Of a stretch of 64,000 nucleotides of DNA, positions 33,416 to 41,366 are shown piece after piece. Location: contig CAVWBO010000007.1 of NCBI GenBank assembly GCA_963753185.1, positions 2,636,353 through 2,700,352 on the forward strand, given 5' to 3'. Numbering within the stretch: the stretch's first letter is position 1; each line of letters starts with the position of its first letter. The notes beneath the pieces were generated by a model. The model was not told the DNA's origin. It did no database searches and was given only the letters and a program-made list of their open reading frames with translations. A program made the position numbers and the translations under genes. The DNA comes from SZUA-442 sp963753185. GTDB lineage: Bacteria; Actinomycetota; Acidimicrobiia; Spongiisociales; UBA5794.

Positions 33416-34284
33416 TCGTGGGGGCGACGTCGATGACCATCACATGCGAACCGCCGGTGCCGGCGAGGACGGACCCGGGTAACGGTTCACGAAGTGCCGC
33501 GCCGACGGTGAGGGTGGAGGCCCTGGGGGCCCTGTCGGTGCTGGTGAACAGGGTCGACCGGGACATCGGCAAGCCACAGGCCCGTATGGTCCTCGCCTTC
33601 CTGTTGATCCACCTCGGACAGGTCGTACCGACCGACCTGATCGTCGACGAGCTGTGGGGAGACGAACCACCGGCCTCCGCACATCATGCGCTTCACGTCG
33701 CCATCTCGACCCTTCGACGGGTCTTGGAAACCGGCAGGGAGCACGGGGAACCGTATCGCCGACTCATCACCAACCCGCCGGGCTATCTGCTGTACCTCGA
33801 CGATCGTGAGTTCGACGTGAGTGCTGCTGAGCAGCTCATCGTGCGAGGTCGACATCGGCTCCAACGCTCGGACCTCATGTCCTCCGAGAGCTGCCTGATC
33901 GCCGCCGAGCAGCTCTGGAAGGGGCAACCGTACGCGGACTTCATGTACGCCGACTTCGCCCAACCGGAGATCCGGCGACTGACCGAACTTCGTCTCGGAG
34001 TGATCGAGGACCGGGTCGAGGTCCAGCTGCTCCTCGGAAAGCACCACGAATTGGTGCCCGAGCTCGAGTACCTGGCCCTTGAGCATCCATCCAGGGAGCG
34101 GTTCACTCACCAGCTGATGACGGCGCTCATCCGGTCTGATCGACGCGGAGACGCGCTGAGGGTCTATGGCGAGGCGAGTCGACGCCTCTGGGTTCAGTTC
34201 GGGGTGACACCCGGACATGCCCTCGCCGACCTCGCCCGTGAGATCCGGGACCCGACCACGACCTACGCATCGGCCGCGCGTTGA
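33412..34284 (+). CDS. SARP/AfsR-type regulator (OmpR-like winged helix plus BTAD)
   Basis: 290 residues. The DNA-binding domain (about 33-115) has VRVEALGALSVLVN, ARMVLAFLLIHLGQVVPTDLIVDELWG and HVAISTLRRVLE. The bacterial transcriptional activation domain (about 125-275) has FDVSAAEQLIVRG and LTELRLGVIEDRVEVQLLLGKHHELVPELEYL. SARPs activate secondary metabolite or peptide clusters in actinobacteria. It starts at a GTG coupled to the preceding gene. It is followed after 73 bases by a tiny exported protein. Confidence 0.9.
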   Translation: MIVGATSMTITCEPPVPARTDPGNGSRSAAPTVRVEALGALSVLVNRVDRDIGKPQARMVLAFLLIHLGQVVPTDLIVDELWGDEPPASAHHALHVAISTLRRVLETGREHGEPYRRLITNPPGYLLYLDDREFDVSAAEQLIVRGRHRLQRSDLMSSESCLIAAEQLWKGQPYADFMYADFAQPEIRRLTELRLGVIEDRVEVQLLLGKHHELVPELEYLALEHPSRERFTHQLMTALIRSDRRGDALRVYGEASRRLWVQFGVTPGHALADLAREIRDPTTTYASAAR

Positions 34285-34342
34285 GGGACTGATGATCCGA
34301 CGGTGACCACCCGATGATGCCGCAGTGGGACGCTGAACGTGA

Positions 34343-34353
34343 AAGGAGGTGAG
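34343..34353 (+). promoter_or_regulatory. Exceptionally strong ribosome binding site
   Basis: AAAGGAGGTGA is a near-complete complement of the 16S rRNA 3' end and stands 4 bases before the ATG at 34358. It is the strongest such site I see in the window and argues that the tiny product is made in quantity. Confidence 0.7.
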
Positions 34354-34357
34354 AGGT

Positions 34358-34582
34358 ATGCGAACCATCCTCATTGTTGGTTTGATCCTTCTCCTCCTGG
34401 CGGTCGCTCTTCCGGCACTCGGGAGCACCGACGTCACCGACAGCGGGGCAACGCTCATCAACAATGACGTGCTTGCTCCCGCCGGCACACCGCACGCAAC
34501 GGTGAAGTACGTCGAAGCGATCACAGGGGTGAAGGTCTTGCCGGAAGGCGGATTTGGCGGCTCGCTCAACATCGCTGACTAG
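34358..34582 (+). CDS. Tiny exported protein or peptide precursor
   Basis: 74 residues. RTILIVGLILLLLAVALPALGS is a signal peptide or N-terminal membrane helix, with possible cleavage after ALG at about residue 22. The remaining 50 residues (STDVTDSGATLINNDVLAPAGTPHATVKYVEAITGVKVLPEGGFGGSLNIAD by content) are small, Gly/Thr-rich and lack Cys. No family is recognised. An exceptionally strong ribosome site, its own terminator-like hairpin and its position behind a SARP regulator suggest an abundant secreted peptide or cell-envelope component. Confidence 0.7.
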   Translation: MRTILIVGLILLLLAVALPALGSTDVTDSGATLINNDVLAPAGTPHATVKYVEAITGVKVLPEGGFGGSLNIAD

Positions 34583-34601
34583 TCGCCACCGTCCAAGCAG
34601 A

Positions 34602-34637
34602 GAGACGGGGACCACGCATTCTGCAGGTCCCCGTCTC
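34602..34637 (+). terminator. Hairpin terminator after the tiny exported protein
   Basis: A perfect 12-bp stem, GAGACGGGGACC / GGTCCCCGTCTC, with a 12-base loop begins 20 bases after the stop codon. No T-run follows. Confidence 0.6.
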
Positions 34638-34787
34638 GGCGCGTGGGTCGAGCAGGGCGTGGCGTTGACCCCAGCCGTCGAAGGCGTCAGGGATCGGCCA
34701 CAGCCCGGAGCATCCGTTCAAACAGCGCATCCCCTCGAGGCGGCCGTAGAGCTCCGACACGTGCCACTGGATGTCGACGGCTTGGCC

Positions 34788-35450
34788 TCAGAGCCAGATG
34801 GCTCCTTCGCCGGAGGCCGGATCCCCAGGCAAGCACACCGCATCGCCTCTCGCCCTGCGCAATGCCGACCACGATGCTGCCGCCGCGTCGAGGACGTCGT
34901 CGACGGGGACGAGGCCCGCATCCCCGACCAGGGGGGACGGAAGGCGCAGGCCGTGATCCGCAAGGAGCTCGAGGCGCATCATCTGGCCGTTCCAGGACTT
35001 CTTCGCGAACGGCAGCGGTCCGCCGGCCATCGTCGCAAAGGACACCTCGGGATGCACCTCGATGTACCGGCCGTCGGACAGGGCGAACTGTCGTGCCTCG
35101 AGGATCCTCGTGCGCAGGGCATAGCTCTGCGCAGACACCCCGGTCCCGTGTCGCTCTCTGGACCTTCGGAGTGCCTCCTGGTAGGTCGGCTGCTCGATGA
35201 CGTCCAGAGGAGGCGCGTTGAACACACTCGATCGGCGGGTGCCGAGGATGGCTCGGGCCTCGATGTCGGCTCTTCGTGGTGGCGTGCTCGGAAGGACGAG
35301 GGGGATGTCGATGCCGACGACCTCGAGTTGGTCGGCATCGGCGTGGAAGCTGCCGAGGTCCGGGTAGCTCACCACTCGCTCGATCGCACCGTCGGTCGTG
35401 AAGACCGCGACCCAGCCACCCTTCCACACGTCGAGTCCGGCAACACGCAT
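34788..35450 (-). CDS. DUF429 family protein (RNase H-fold, predicted nuclease)
   Basis: 220 residues beginning MRVAGLDVWKGGWVAV, with an acidic residue in the first strand. It has VVGIDIPLVLP in the middle, and FNAPPLDVIEQPTYQEALRRS and IEVHPEVSFATMAGG, the hallmark DUF429 segments. The family has an RNase H-like fold and was proposed to be nuclease-like; no biochemical role is settled. It is monocistronic and converges with the SARP/peptide cluster. No strong ribosome site. Confidence 0.85.
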   Translation of the reverse strand: MRVAGLDVWKGGWVAVFTTDGAIERVVSYPDLGSFHADADQLEVVGIDIPLVLPSTPPRRADIEARAILGTRRSSVFNAPPLDVIEQPTYQEALRRSRERHGTGVSAQSYALRTRILEARQFALSDGRYIEVHPEVSFATMAGGPLPFAKKSWNGQMMRLELLADHGLRLPSPLVGDAGLVPVDDVLDAAAASWSALRRARGDAVCLPGDPASGEGAIWL

Positions 35451-35486
35451 GGCGACGAGGCTATCGGCCTCTGCCCGGGGACGGTG

Positions 35487-36209
35487 TCACCCGACGGCCT
35501 CGACCACGACCACCGAGATGTTGTCGAGCCCACCGGCCTCGTTCGCTGCCACGATCAGTGATCGTGCCGAATCAGGAGGGCTGCCGGCCGCCACGAGGGC
35601 CGCTATCTCGTGGTCGGCGAGCATGTTGGACAGTCCGTCAGTGCACAGCAGGAGTCGATCCCCGAGGTGCATGGGGATCCGGTGGGTGGCAACGCGGAAC
35701 GACTCGAAACCGAGGTAGTTGCTCAGTACGTGCCAGTCGGGGCTCGCCTTCGCCTCTTCGATGGTGAGCTCACCTGCCGTCACCCGGTCCATCCCATGCG
35801 TGTGGTCCTCCGTGACCTGAACGAGGGACTCACCGTCGTGGTGGTAGGCGCGGCTGTCACCGACGTGACCGATCTCGATGATGTCGTCATTGCCGAGGAC
35901 CGCAAGGGTGAGGGTGGTGGCCATCTGGATGAGTTCGCGCCGAGTGTCCATCTCGGCGACGATGCGGTGGAAGATCGCCTCGTGAGCGATCCGCACGAGC
36001 TCGGTCGCACCGAGGGTGGGATCAGCATCGACGAGTGCTTCGATAGCGCATCGGCTCGCGATGTCCCCGCCGGGGTGACCGCCGAGACCGTCGGCGACGG
36101 CGACGATCGCTCGGGTGCCTGCGCCGCTGCCATCGGGGAGCACCGCGTCCTGGTTCTCGGTGCGTGCCCGCCCGACGTCCGTGGCGCCGTGCCAAACGAA
36201 TTCAGGCAT
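35487..36209 (-). CDS. PP2C-type serine/threonine phosphatase
   Basis: 240 residues with the bacterial PPM/PP2C motifs: TDVGRARTENQDAV (metal Asp21), VADGLGGHPGG (D40), IGHVGDSRAY, LLLCTDGLSN and GLDNISVVVV. It is a Mg/Mn-dependent phosphatase that opposes Hanks-type kinases in actinobacteria (PstP-like). There is no transmembrane helix, unlike PstP, so it is a cytosolic member. The start at 36209 has GGAGGG 4 bases upstream. No kinase gene is adjacent. Confidence 0.92.
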   Translation of the reverse strand: MPEFVWHGATDVGRARTENQDAVLPDGSGAGTRAIVAVADGLGGHPGGDIASRCAIEALVDADPTLGATELVRIAHEAIFHRIVAEMDTRRELIQMATTLTLAVLGNDDIIEIGHVGDSRAYHHDGESLVQVTEDHTHGMDRVTAGELTIEEAKASPDWHVLSNYLGFESFRVATHRIPMHLGDRLLLCTDGLSNMLADHEIAALVAAGSPPDSARSLIVAANEAGGLDNISVVVVEAVG

Positions 36210-36238
36210 CCATCCACCCTCCGTCGTAGGCCCACGAG

Positions 36239-36487
36239 TCAAGAGTCATGCACATCCTCTCCATCGGCAGCCGGGTCGACGAGCACGAGCGCGACATCCT
36301 CCGTGCCATGCGGGTCGTACCCGTCTGGGAACATGGCATCGTGGGCGAGCTCCGCATCGGCTGGTGAGCAGCCGAGCAACATCTGTAGCAGCGCAGCCCA
36401 GTCCTGGTTCGTCTTTGGGGCACCATATCGCACAACTTGGTCGTCATCGTCACCGAGCGTGAATTCGGACCTCGGTTCGTGTCGCAC
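36239..36487 (-). CDS. Small acidic hypothetical protein
   Basis: 82 residues, strongly acidic at the C-terminus (VLVDPAADGEDVHDS), with one helical stretch (NQDWAALLQMLLGCSPADAELAHDAM). It starts at a GTG with no ribosome site visible. Codon usage and amino-acid mix look like a real gene, and it lies 29 bases upstream of the PP2C gene on the same strand. Function unknown. Confidence 0.45.
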   Translation of the reverse strand: MRHEPRSEFTLGDDDDQVVRYGAPKTNQDWAALLQMLLGCSPADAELAHDAMFPDGYDPHGTEDVALVLVDPAADGEDVHDS

Positions 36488-36509
36488 ATGTGGGCCAGGA
36501 TCGATCGGG

Positions 36510-37913
36510 TCAGTCCGCCGGCTCGATGTTGGCGTTGCGCTGGAAGACGTTCCCCGGATCGAGGCGCTTCTTCAACGTGGCGAGTCGACCGTAGTTCGCA
36601 CCGTGACTGGCCGCGACCATGTCCCTTCCCTCTTCGAGGAACCCGGGGAAATTGAGATACGCACCACCGGTGGCGTGGGGTTCCAGGGCCCCGAGTACAC
36701 CACGTGCCCAACTCACGTTTCGATCGTCGTCGGCAGCGTGCTCCCAGTTGGCTTCCGGGTTCACGACGTACCGCACACCGCGCCCTCTGAAAGCCGTGTC
36801 GTCGTCGCCCTTTGCGGCGATGGCTCCCCCGTTGAGCCAGATGTCGATCGTCGAGTGCTCGGAGGGTGCCGCCAGCGTCCGCTCCACCAGGACGTCCACG
36901 GCCTCGGGGGTGAGCGCACCGACGTTCGTCGACTTCCAGTAGTAGCGGTGACCCTTCGGGTAGTCGGGGTCGTAGATCTTCTGGGCGTCGACGAACGGCA
37001 TCGGACCGGACAGGTCGATCAACGGCTCGGCGAGCTCGCGCAGCGGGCGCAACGCCTCCTCGCCCTCGGCGACACCGCCCGCATACATGCCGAGCACCGC
37101 GACGTACGGGACCCCGTGGATGTCGGCGGGGAAGTCGTCCATCGACGGCACATGCCCGAGCACCACGATGGTGCTCACCTCGTCAGGGCCACCGTCGACG
37201 ATCCGCTCATGATCGGCGATGACCGAACGAGCAGCCTCCAGGGGATACATGGTGAACGCGAAGGCGACCTCGGGTCCGAGCGGGTACGCGTCGAACACGA
37301 ACTCGGTGACGACGCCGAAGTTGCCCCCTCCCCCGCGCAATCCCCACAACAGCTCGGGGTCGGATTCCTCGCTCACCTCGATCACGTCTCCTGCCGCGGT
37401 GACGAGGGTCGCGCCGACGAGGCTGTCACACGTGAGGCCCCACTTGCGACGGAGCCATCCGAGGCCACCGCTCAGGGTGAGGCCTGCGATGCCGGTCTCG
37501 CTGACCACCCCCGCCGGCACGACCAGGGCGTGGGCCTGGGTGGCCGCATCCAGGTCGCCGAGCATTGCTCCGCCCCCGGCACGAACCCGACGACTCGCTG
37601 CGTCGACGCTCACCGAGCGCATCGGCGACAGATCGATCACCATGCCACCGTCGATGGTGCCGAAACCGGCGACGTTGTGGCCGCCGCCGCGCACAGCGAG
37701 CGGCATCCCGAGGGCCTGGGCAGCGAGCACAGCGATCCGCACGTCCTCGGTCGACGCACACCGTGCGACAGCTCCAGGACGAAGATCGATCATCCCGTTC
37801 CACACCGCCCTTGCCTCGTCGAACTCGCCATCGCCGTCACGCACGAGGTGGCCCTGCATCGCTGATGCGAGCTCGTCGAGTGCGGCTGCCGTTGCTGTGT
37901 GTCCGTCTGACAT
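36510..37913 (-). CDS. FAD-linked oxidoreductase (BBE-like, bicovalent FAD)
   Basis: 467 residues. The PCMH-type FAD domain has PLAVRGGGHNVAGFGT (His79) and GGLGWLRRKWGLTCDSL (Cys162). These are the two residues that tether FAD covalently in berberine-bridge-type oxidases. It has a VIDLSPMRSVSVD loop and ends with the BBE motif YGRLATLKKRLDPGNVFQRNANI. It oxidises alcohols, sugars or natural products with O2. AAGGA lies 7 bases before the ATG at 37913. It is divergent from the TetR gene, with shared operators. Confidence 0.92.
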   Translation of the reverse strand: MSDGHTATAAALDELASAMQGHLVRDGDGEFDEARAVWNGMIDLRPGAVARCASTEDVRIAVLAAQALGMPLAVRGGGHNVAGFGTIDGGMVIDLSPMRSVSVDAASRRVRAGGGAMLGDLDAATQAHALVVPAGVVSETGIAGLTLSGGLGWLRRKWGLTCDSLVGATLVTAAGDVIEVSEESDPELLWGLRGGGGNFGVVTEFVFDAYPLGPEVAFAFTMYPLEAARSVIADHERIVDGGPDEVSTIVVLGHVPSMDDFPADIHGVPYVAVLGMYAGGVAEGEEALRPLRELAEPLIDLSGPMPFVDAQKIYDPDYPKGHRYYWKSTNVGALTPEAVDVLVERTLAAPSEHSTIDIWLNGGAIAAKGDDDTAFRGRGVRYVVNPEANWEHAADDDRNVSWARGVLGALEPHATGGAYLNFPGFLEEGRDMVAASHGANYGRLATLKKRLDPGNVFQRNANIEPAD

Positions 37914-37932
37914 GACCATTCCTTCCATACAA

Positions 37933-37973
37933 ACCAACTAGTCGGTCTATCTTAGGCATACCAACCAGTCGGT
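37933..37973. promoter_or_regulatory. Paired TetR operators between the oxidoreductase and tetR
   Basis: ACCAACTAGTCGGT (37933-37946) and ACCAACCAGTCGGT (37960-37973) are two near-identical, imperfectly palindromic 14-mers spaced 27 bases apart in the 86-base divergent region. This type of ACCRACTAGTYGGT site is typical for TetR proteins, so autoregulation and control of the flavoprotein are likely. Confidence 0.75.
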
Positions 37974-37999
37974 TTCAAGTCGCCGTTATCCGTTGGCCC

Positions 38000-38620
38000 A
38001 TGACGAGAAGCGGAGATCAGACCCGTGAGCGCATCCTCGATGGTGCCCAACGCCTCGTCCTCGACCACGGTCTTTCGGCCACGAGCGTGGATTCGATCCT
38101 CGACGAGGCGTCGGTGAGCAAGGGTGCGTTCTTCCACCACTTCCCGACCAAGAACCATCTCGCCAAGGCCCTCGTGGAACGCTACGCCGCAGGGGACATC
38201 GCATTCCTAGAGGAGTACCTCGCCCGCGCCGAGGAGGAGAGCGACGATCCGGCGATCCAGGTCGTGACCTTCATCCGATTGTTCGAGGAGGCCGCCGATC
38301 AGACCGTGGCGGAACAGCCGAGCTGCCTGTACGTCTCGTACGTCTTCGAACAGCAGCTCTACGAGGACGGCACTGTCGACGTCATCGTGGACACCGTCCT
38401 CACGTGGCGGCGGAGGCTCGCAGACAAGCTTCGGGCAGCCGCAGAGATCCATCCGCCCGCGGACGACATCGACCCTGACGTACTCGCCGACCACGTGTTC
38501 GCGACGTTCGAGGGCGCCTTCCTGCTCACCCGTGCGATGGAGGACCCCGATCTGATGCGCCGACAGCTCGAGGTCGTTCGCCGCTACGTGGCACTGCGCT
38601 TCGGAGTCCCTGCCGACTGA
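38000..38620 (+). CDS. TetR/AcrR-family repressor
   Basis: 206 residues. The N-terminal HTH (about 8-55: TRERILDGAQRLVLDHGLSATSVDSILDEASVSKGAFFHHFPTK) is classical TetR. The C-terminal helices form the ligand-binding and dimer part (TetR_C). It is divergent from the FAD oxidoreductase gene, with two operator copies in between, so it probably represses that gene until a small inducer binds. Confidence 0.92.
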   Translation: MTRSGDQTRERILDGAQRLVLDHGLSATSVDSILDEASVSKGAFFHHFPTKNHLAKALVERYAAGDIAFLEEYLARAEEESDDPAIQVVTFIRLFEEAADQTVAEQPSCLYVSYVFEQQLYEDGTVDVIVDTVLTWRRRLADKLRAAAEIHPPADDIDPDVLADHVFATFEGAFLLTRAMEDPDLMRRQLEVVRRYVALRFGVPAD

Positions 38621-38641
38621 GGCCCGCCCCGCAGACGGGCC
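38621..38641. terminator. Short hairpin between tetR and a convergent membrane-protein gene
   Basis: GGCCCG (38621-38626) pairs with CGGGCC (38636-38641) across 9 bases, immediately after the tetR stop. It is weak on its own. Confidence 0.35.
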
Positions 38642-38659
38642 CCACATGGACTCGCACAC

Positions 38660-39049
38660 TCAGTGCGCGGGGTGTGAGGCGTCGCTTCCGACGACGATCG
38701 CCCGGACCAGCGTCGCGAACTGGGCGATGATCCCGACGATCATCCCGAACGTGATCAGAATCAGGATCACGCGGACGATCGCATCCCAGTTCCACTCATA
38801 CGCGGAGAAGTCAAAGGGGAAGACACGGAGCAGCTGGATGTTGGCGATGACGGTCAGTACGAGGCTGGCGGCCTCACCGATCGACTTGAACCAGGCCTCG
38901 TCGTACAAGAGGTAGAACGCGTTCACAACGATGGATGCGAGGATCGCCGCGCTGATGTACGGAACGACCTTGTCGAAGTCTGCCGTGAGCCATGGGAACC
39001 AACCCCACGCCACGAGGTTGTTCGCGACGTACAGCACCACGACGTTCAC
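38660..39049 (-). CDS. Membrane protein with about four helices, start uncertain
   Basis: 129 residues from the GTG at 39049. Hydrophobic segments lie near 1-18, 28-46, 58-76 and 90-118. The same frame stays open upstream to about 39151 and reads FRRPRWKPIRVARPIGWRR, then FGYVVTIVVN, which looks like a natural N-terminus of this kind of protein. No ATG, GTG or TTG occurs there in frame. The annotated start therefore probably loses part of the first helix. Function unknown. Confidence 0.6.
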   Translation of the reverse strand: MNVVVLYVANNLVAWGWFPWLTADFDKVVPYISAAILASIVVNAFYLLYDEAWFKSIGEAASLVLTVIANIQLLRVFPFDFSAYEWNWDAIVRVILILITFGMIVGIIAQFATLVRAIVVGSDASHPAH

Positions 39050-39390
39050 GACGATCGTGACGACGTAGCCGAAACGGCGCCACCCGATCGGACGTGCGAC
39101 TCGAATCGGCTTCCAGCGCGGGCGTCGGAACTCATGGAGCGATCGTATCGAATTCCAGAGTCAGCGACTAGGGAAATATGGAGTACTCATCGGTCGCTCG
39201 CTTCCCGACGCCAACATCGAGCCGGACGACGTGCGGCCCGTCCCGCATTCCGATGCCGGCCAGGGAGCGACATCCTTCGGGCGACACGATGGTCCGGTCG
39301 TCGCATCTCGTCGAACTCCACGTGTCTGACCGAGGCACCGGGTAGGGAGCCAGAGCTTGTTCGATCTGGGTGTCCTCGGGCGCTGCATGA
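39050..39390. other. Region without a confident gene
   Basis: The right part of this stretch (39131-39390) holds no gene I can support on either strand. The left part (39050-39130) continues the membrane-protein frame without a start codon. Confidence 0.5.
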
Positions 39391-39831
39391 TCAGATCGAG
39401 ACTCGAACGCCGTGAACATCCCTCGCCAGAAGGGAGTTCGAGAACAGGGCGTCGTAGGTTCCGTCGACGGCGGTCGTCGATGCTGCGCCGCCAGCCTCGG
39501 ACACGATGATCGGCAGTGGGGCGACATCCCACCAGGAGCCAGACGTGACTGCGATGTCGTACGCACCACTGGCGACCCTGACCGCCTCCCAAGAAGACCG
39601 CATGCCCGCCATCAAGACCTCGGCGGCAACGAGATGCTGCACCACCCCGTGGAGTGGCATGGAGATCGTGGACGCGCCAGAGCGCTCCCGAAGCGAGTCG
39701 GGGATCAGCGCCCTGGCCTCCCGGGTATGGGATGCGATCGACACCCTGGCGGCTGTCACGACGCCTTCCCTCGACTGGGAGGCGCCCAGTCCGAGGCCTG
39801 CCCACCATCGGAGGCCGAGGGCGGGCCACAT
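39391..39831 (-). pseudogene. Inositol monophosphatase family, C-terminal fragment
   Basis: On the minus strand the last 60 codons read GAYDIAVTSGSWWDVAPLPI, IVSEAGGA and ALFSNSLLARDV. This is the C-terminus of the IMPase/histidinol-phosphatase fold (G..DIAV...WD.A....I..EAGG), including the metal-site WD motif. The N-terminal metal motifs (EE and DPxDGT) are missing, and the preceding codons do not resemble the family clearly. It starts where the alkylsulfatase fragment ends, so it appears to be a deletion junction. Confidence 0.6.
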
Positions 39832-40240
39832 GCTCTCTGACCATTCGGAGAGCCTCCGCTGCGGGTGCGGCGGTGACGAGAGGATCGACCACGATCCATC
39901 CGGAGGTGCCGCGGATGAACGTCATCACCGCGAGGTCGTAGTTGCGGACCTGGTAGATCCCCTCGACCACCTCGAAGAGGCCGGTGATCCCGACCAACTG
40001 GGACTGCCGCCACAGGCTCGGGTTGACGGTGTCGGGTGCCTCCGCTCCCCGAACGAAGCCATAGGCATCGAGGTCGAACGACACGCTTTCGTCCGGATTG
40101 GTGATCTTTCGGTGCGGCGTGTCGGCGATCAGACCCCGTCGGGCGTCGTCGAAATCGGAGGTGTCATCGAACGGAAGCCGGTCGAGGAACGTGCGGTTTG
40201 CCTCTGCGGTCCGGGTCGAGGCGGGCTTGGGAGAGGTCAT
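39827..40240 (-). pseudogene. Alkylsulfatase-like (BDS1/SdsA type), N-terminal fragment
   Basis: About 138 codons match the start of linear alkylsulfatases: ANRTFLDRLPFDDTSDFDDA, then TVNPSLWRQSQL, GLFEVVEGIYQVRNYDLAVM and GWIVVDPLVT. This is the lead-in to the metallo-beta-lactamase fold. The zinc-binding THxHxDH motif and the dimerisation and SCP2-like domains are absent, and the frame then runs into unrelated sequence. AAGGGG precedes the ATG. A non-functional remnant is likely. Confidence 0.7.
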
Positions 40241-40559
40241 CGATGTCCCCTTCTGTAGTGCACCGGGGGCTCGCTGACGGGCCCCTGCGACGTGGACACT
40301 CTATCCGATCGCGTCAATGGTGCGATCGGATCGACTCCGGCTCGGGTACCGAGACGATCCGCGGATCGGCGTCGATGAGCAGGACGGCGCCATCGATGGT
40401 GAGCGACTCCCCCTCGTCGTCGTTGGTCGGACGCGACGGACGTGGTGTGGCTCGAACAAAACCCCGAGGTGACCAGGACCTGACTTCCGTTACGTCGGAG
40501 CAGATGAAGAGCCTTCGACGGCCCCAAGCGGGATTGAGGCGCAACGACGACGGCCCCGT
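40241..40559. other. Intergenic region
   Basis: 319 bases between the CDF-like gene and the sulfatase remnant. A 76-codon minus-strand open frame (40314-40544) ends in a protein-like stretch (GESLTIDGAVLLIDADPRIV), but I cannot support it as a gene. No RNA or repeat was seen. Confidence 0.4.
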
Positions 40560-41180
40560 CTAGTCGAACTCGGCCGCTTCGGACCAGGCTTCCCATGCCT
40601 CCCTCCCCGCAGCGATGCCGACGAGAAGGGCAGCCAGTGGATCGGCCCACCACCAGCCGACGAACGCGTTGAGCGCCAGGCCGATGAGGGTGGCCGTAGA
40701 CAACACACCGTCGAGGAACGTCATCGCCGCCTCGGACCGCAGCGGTGCCGAACCCAGCTCGTCCGCGGTCCGTCGCTTGGCCATGGCCAACCCGAACATC
40801 ACGACGGCCGTGATGGCCAGATAGATGATGCCGACAATCGACTCGCCTGCCTCTCGCCCGGTGGCGAGGTCCCGAATGGCGAAGGCGCCGAGCGCAACGG
40901 CGAGGGCACCGAACGCCCCGCCAGTGAGCCGGAGGGCACGGGCCGTGCGGGCGTCGTCGTTGTGGGAGTGGAGCCCGCCACCGATGTGCCAAACGACGAC
41001 ACCGGATGCGAACACCTCGATGATCGACACGCTCCCGAAGCCGACGAGTGCAAGGGAACCGGCGATGATGCCGAGGGTGATCGTGAACACCGCCTCGCCG
41101 ACGTTCCAGGCGATCGTTGCGTACTCGAGGAGCCGGGCTCGCGTCTGGAGCTCGGATCGCTTTCCGTCGGTCAGGTCCAC
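40560..41180 (-). CDS. Cation diffusion facilitator-like membrane protein
   Basis: 206 residues with five to six helices. LVGFGSVSIIEVFASGVVVWH and the second-half helix ALNAFVGWWWADPLAALLVG match the first and fifth helices of CDF transporters, whose metal site is formed by Asp/His. Here some metal residues are replaced (GFGSVSIIE where CDFs have SxxD), and the C-terminal cytosolic domain is missing. Transport is plausible, the metal unknown. It is leaderless: TAGCGT ends 6 bases before the GTG. Confidence 0.75.
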   Translation of the reverse strand: MDLTDGKRSELQTRARLLEYATIAWNVGEAVFTITLGIIAGSLALVGFGSVSIIEVFASGVVVWHIGGGLHSHNDDARTARALRLTGGAFGALAVALGAFAIRDLATGREAGESIVGIIYLAITAVVMFGLAMAKRRTADELGSAPLRSEAAMTFLDGVLSTATLIGLALNAFVGWWWADPLAALLVGIAAGREAWEAWSEAAEFD

Positions 41181-41366
41181 GCCAGCACGCTACCCAAACC
41201 CACGACCCTTCGAGCGTCGCATGCGTGTGGTTGAATGGCCAGATGAACCGAGCCGCACTCGTCGCGCACGCTCCGAATCCGATCGGGACATCGTCGCTGG
41301 CGGGTGCCTGCGGGATCCCCCTCGGGGACGAGCTCGACGGCATTGCCGCGTCCTGAGGCTCGACCC

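Noticed and set aside
40314..40544. 76-codon frame upstream of the sulfatase remnant
   Set aside because: Only the last 30 codons look protein-like, and no start signal is present.
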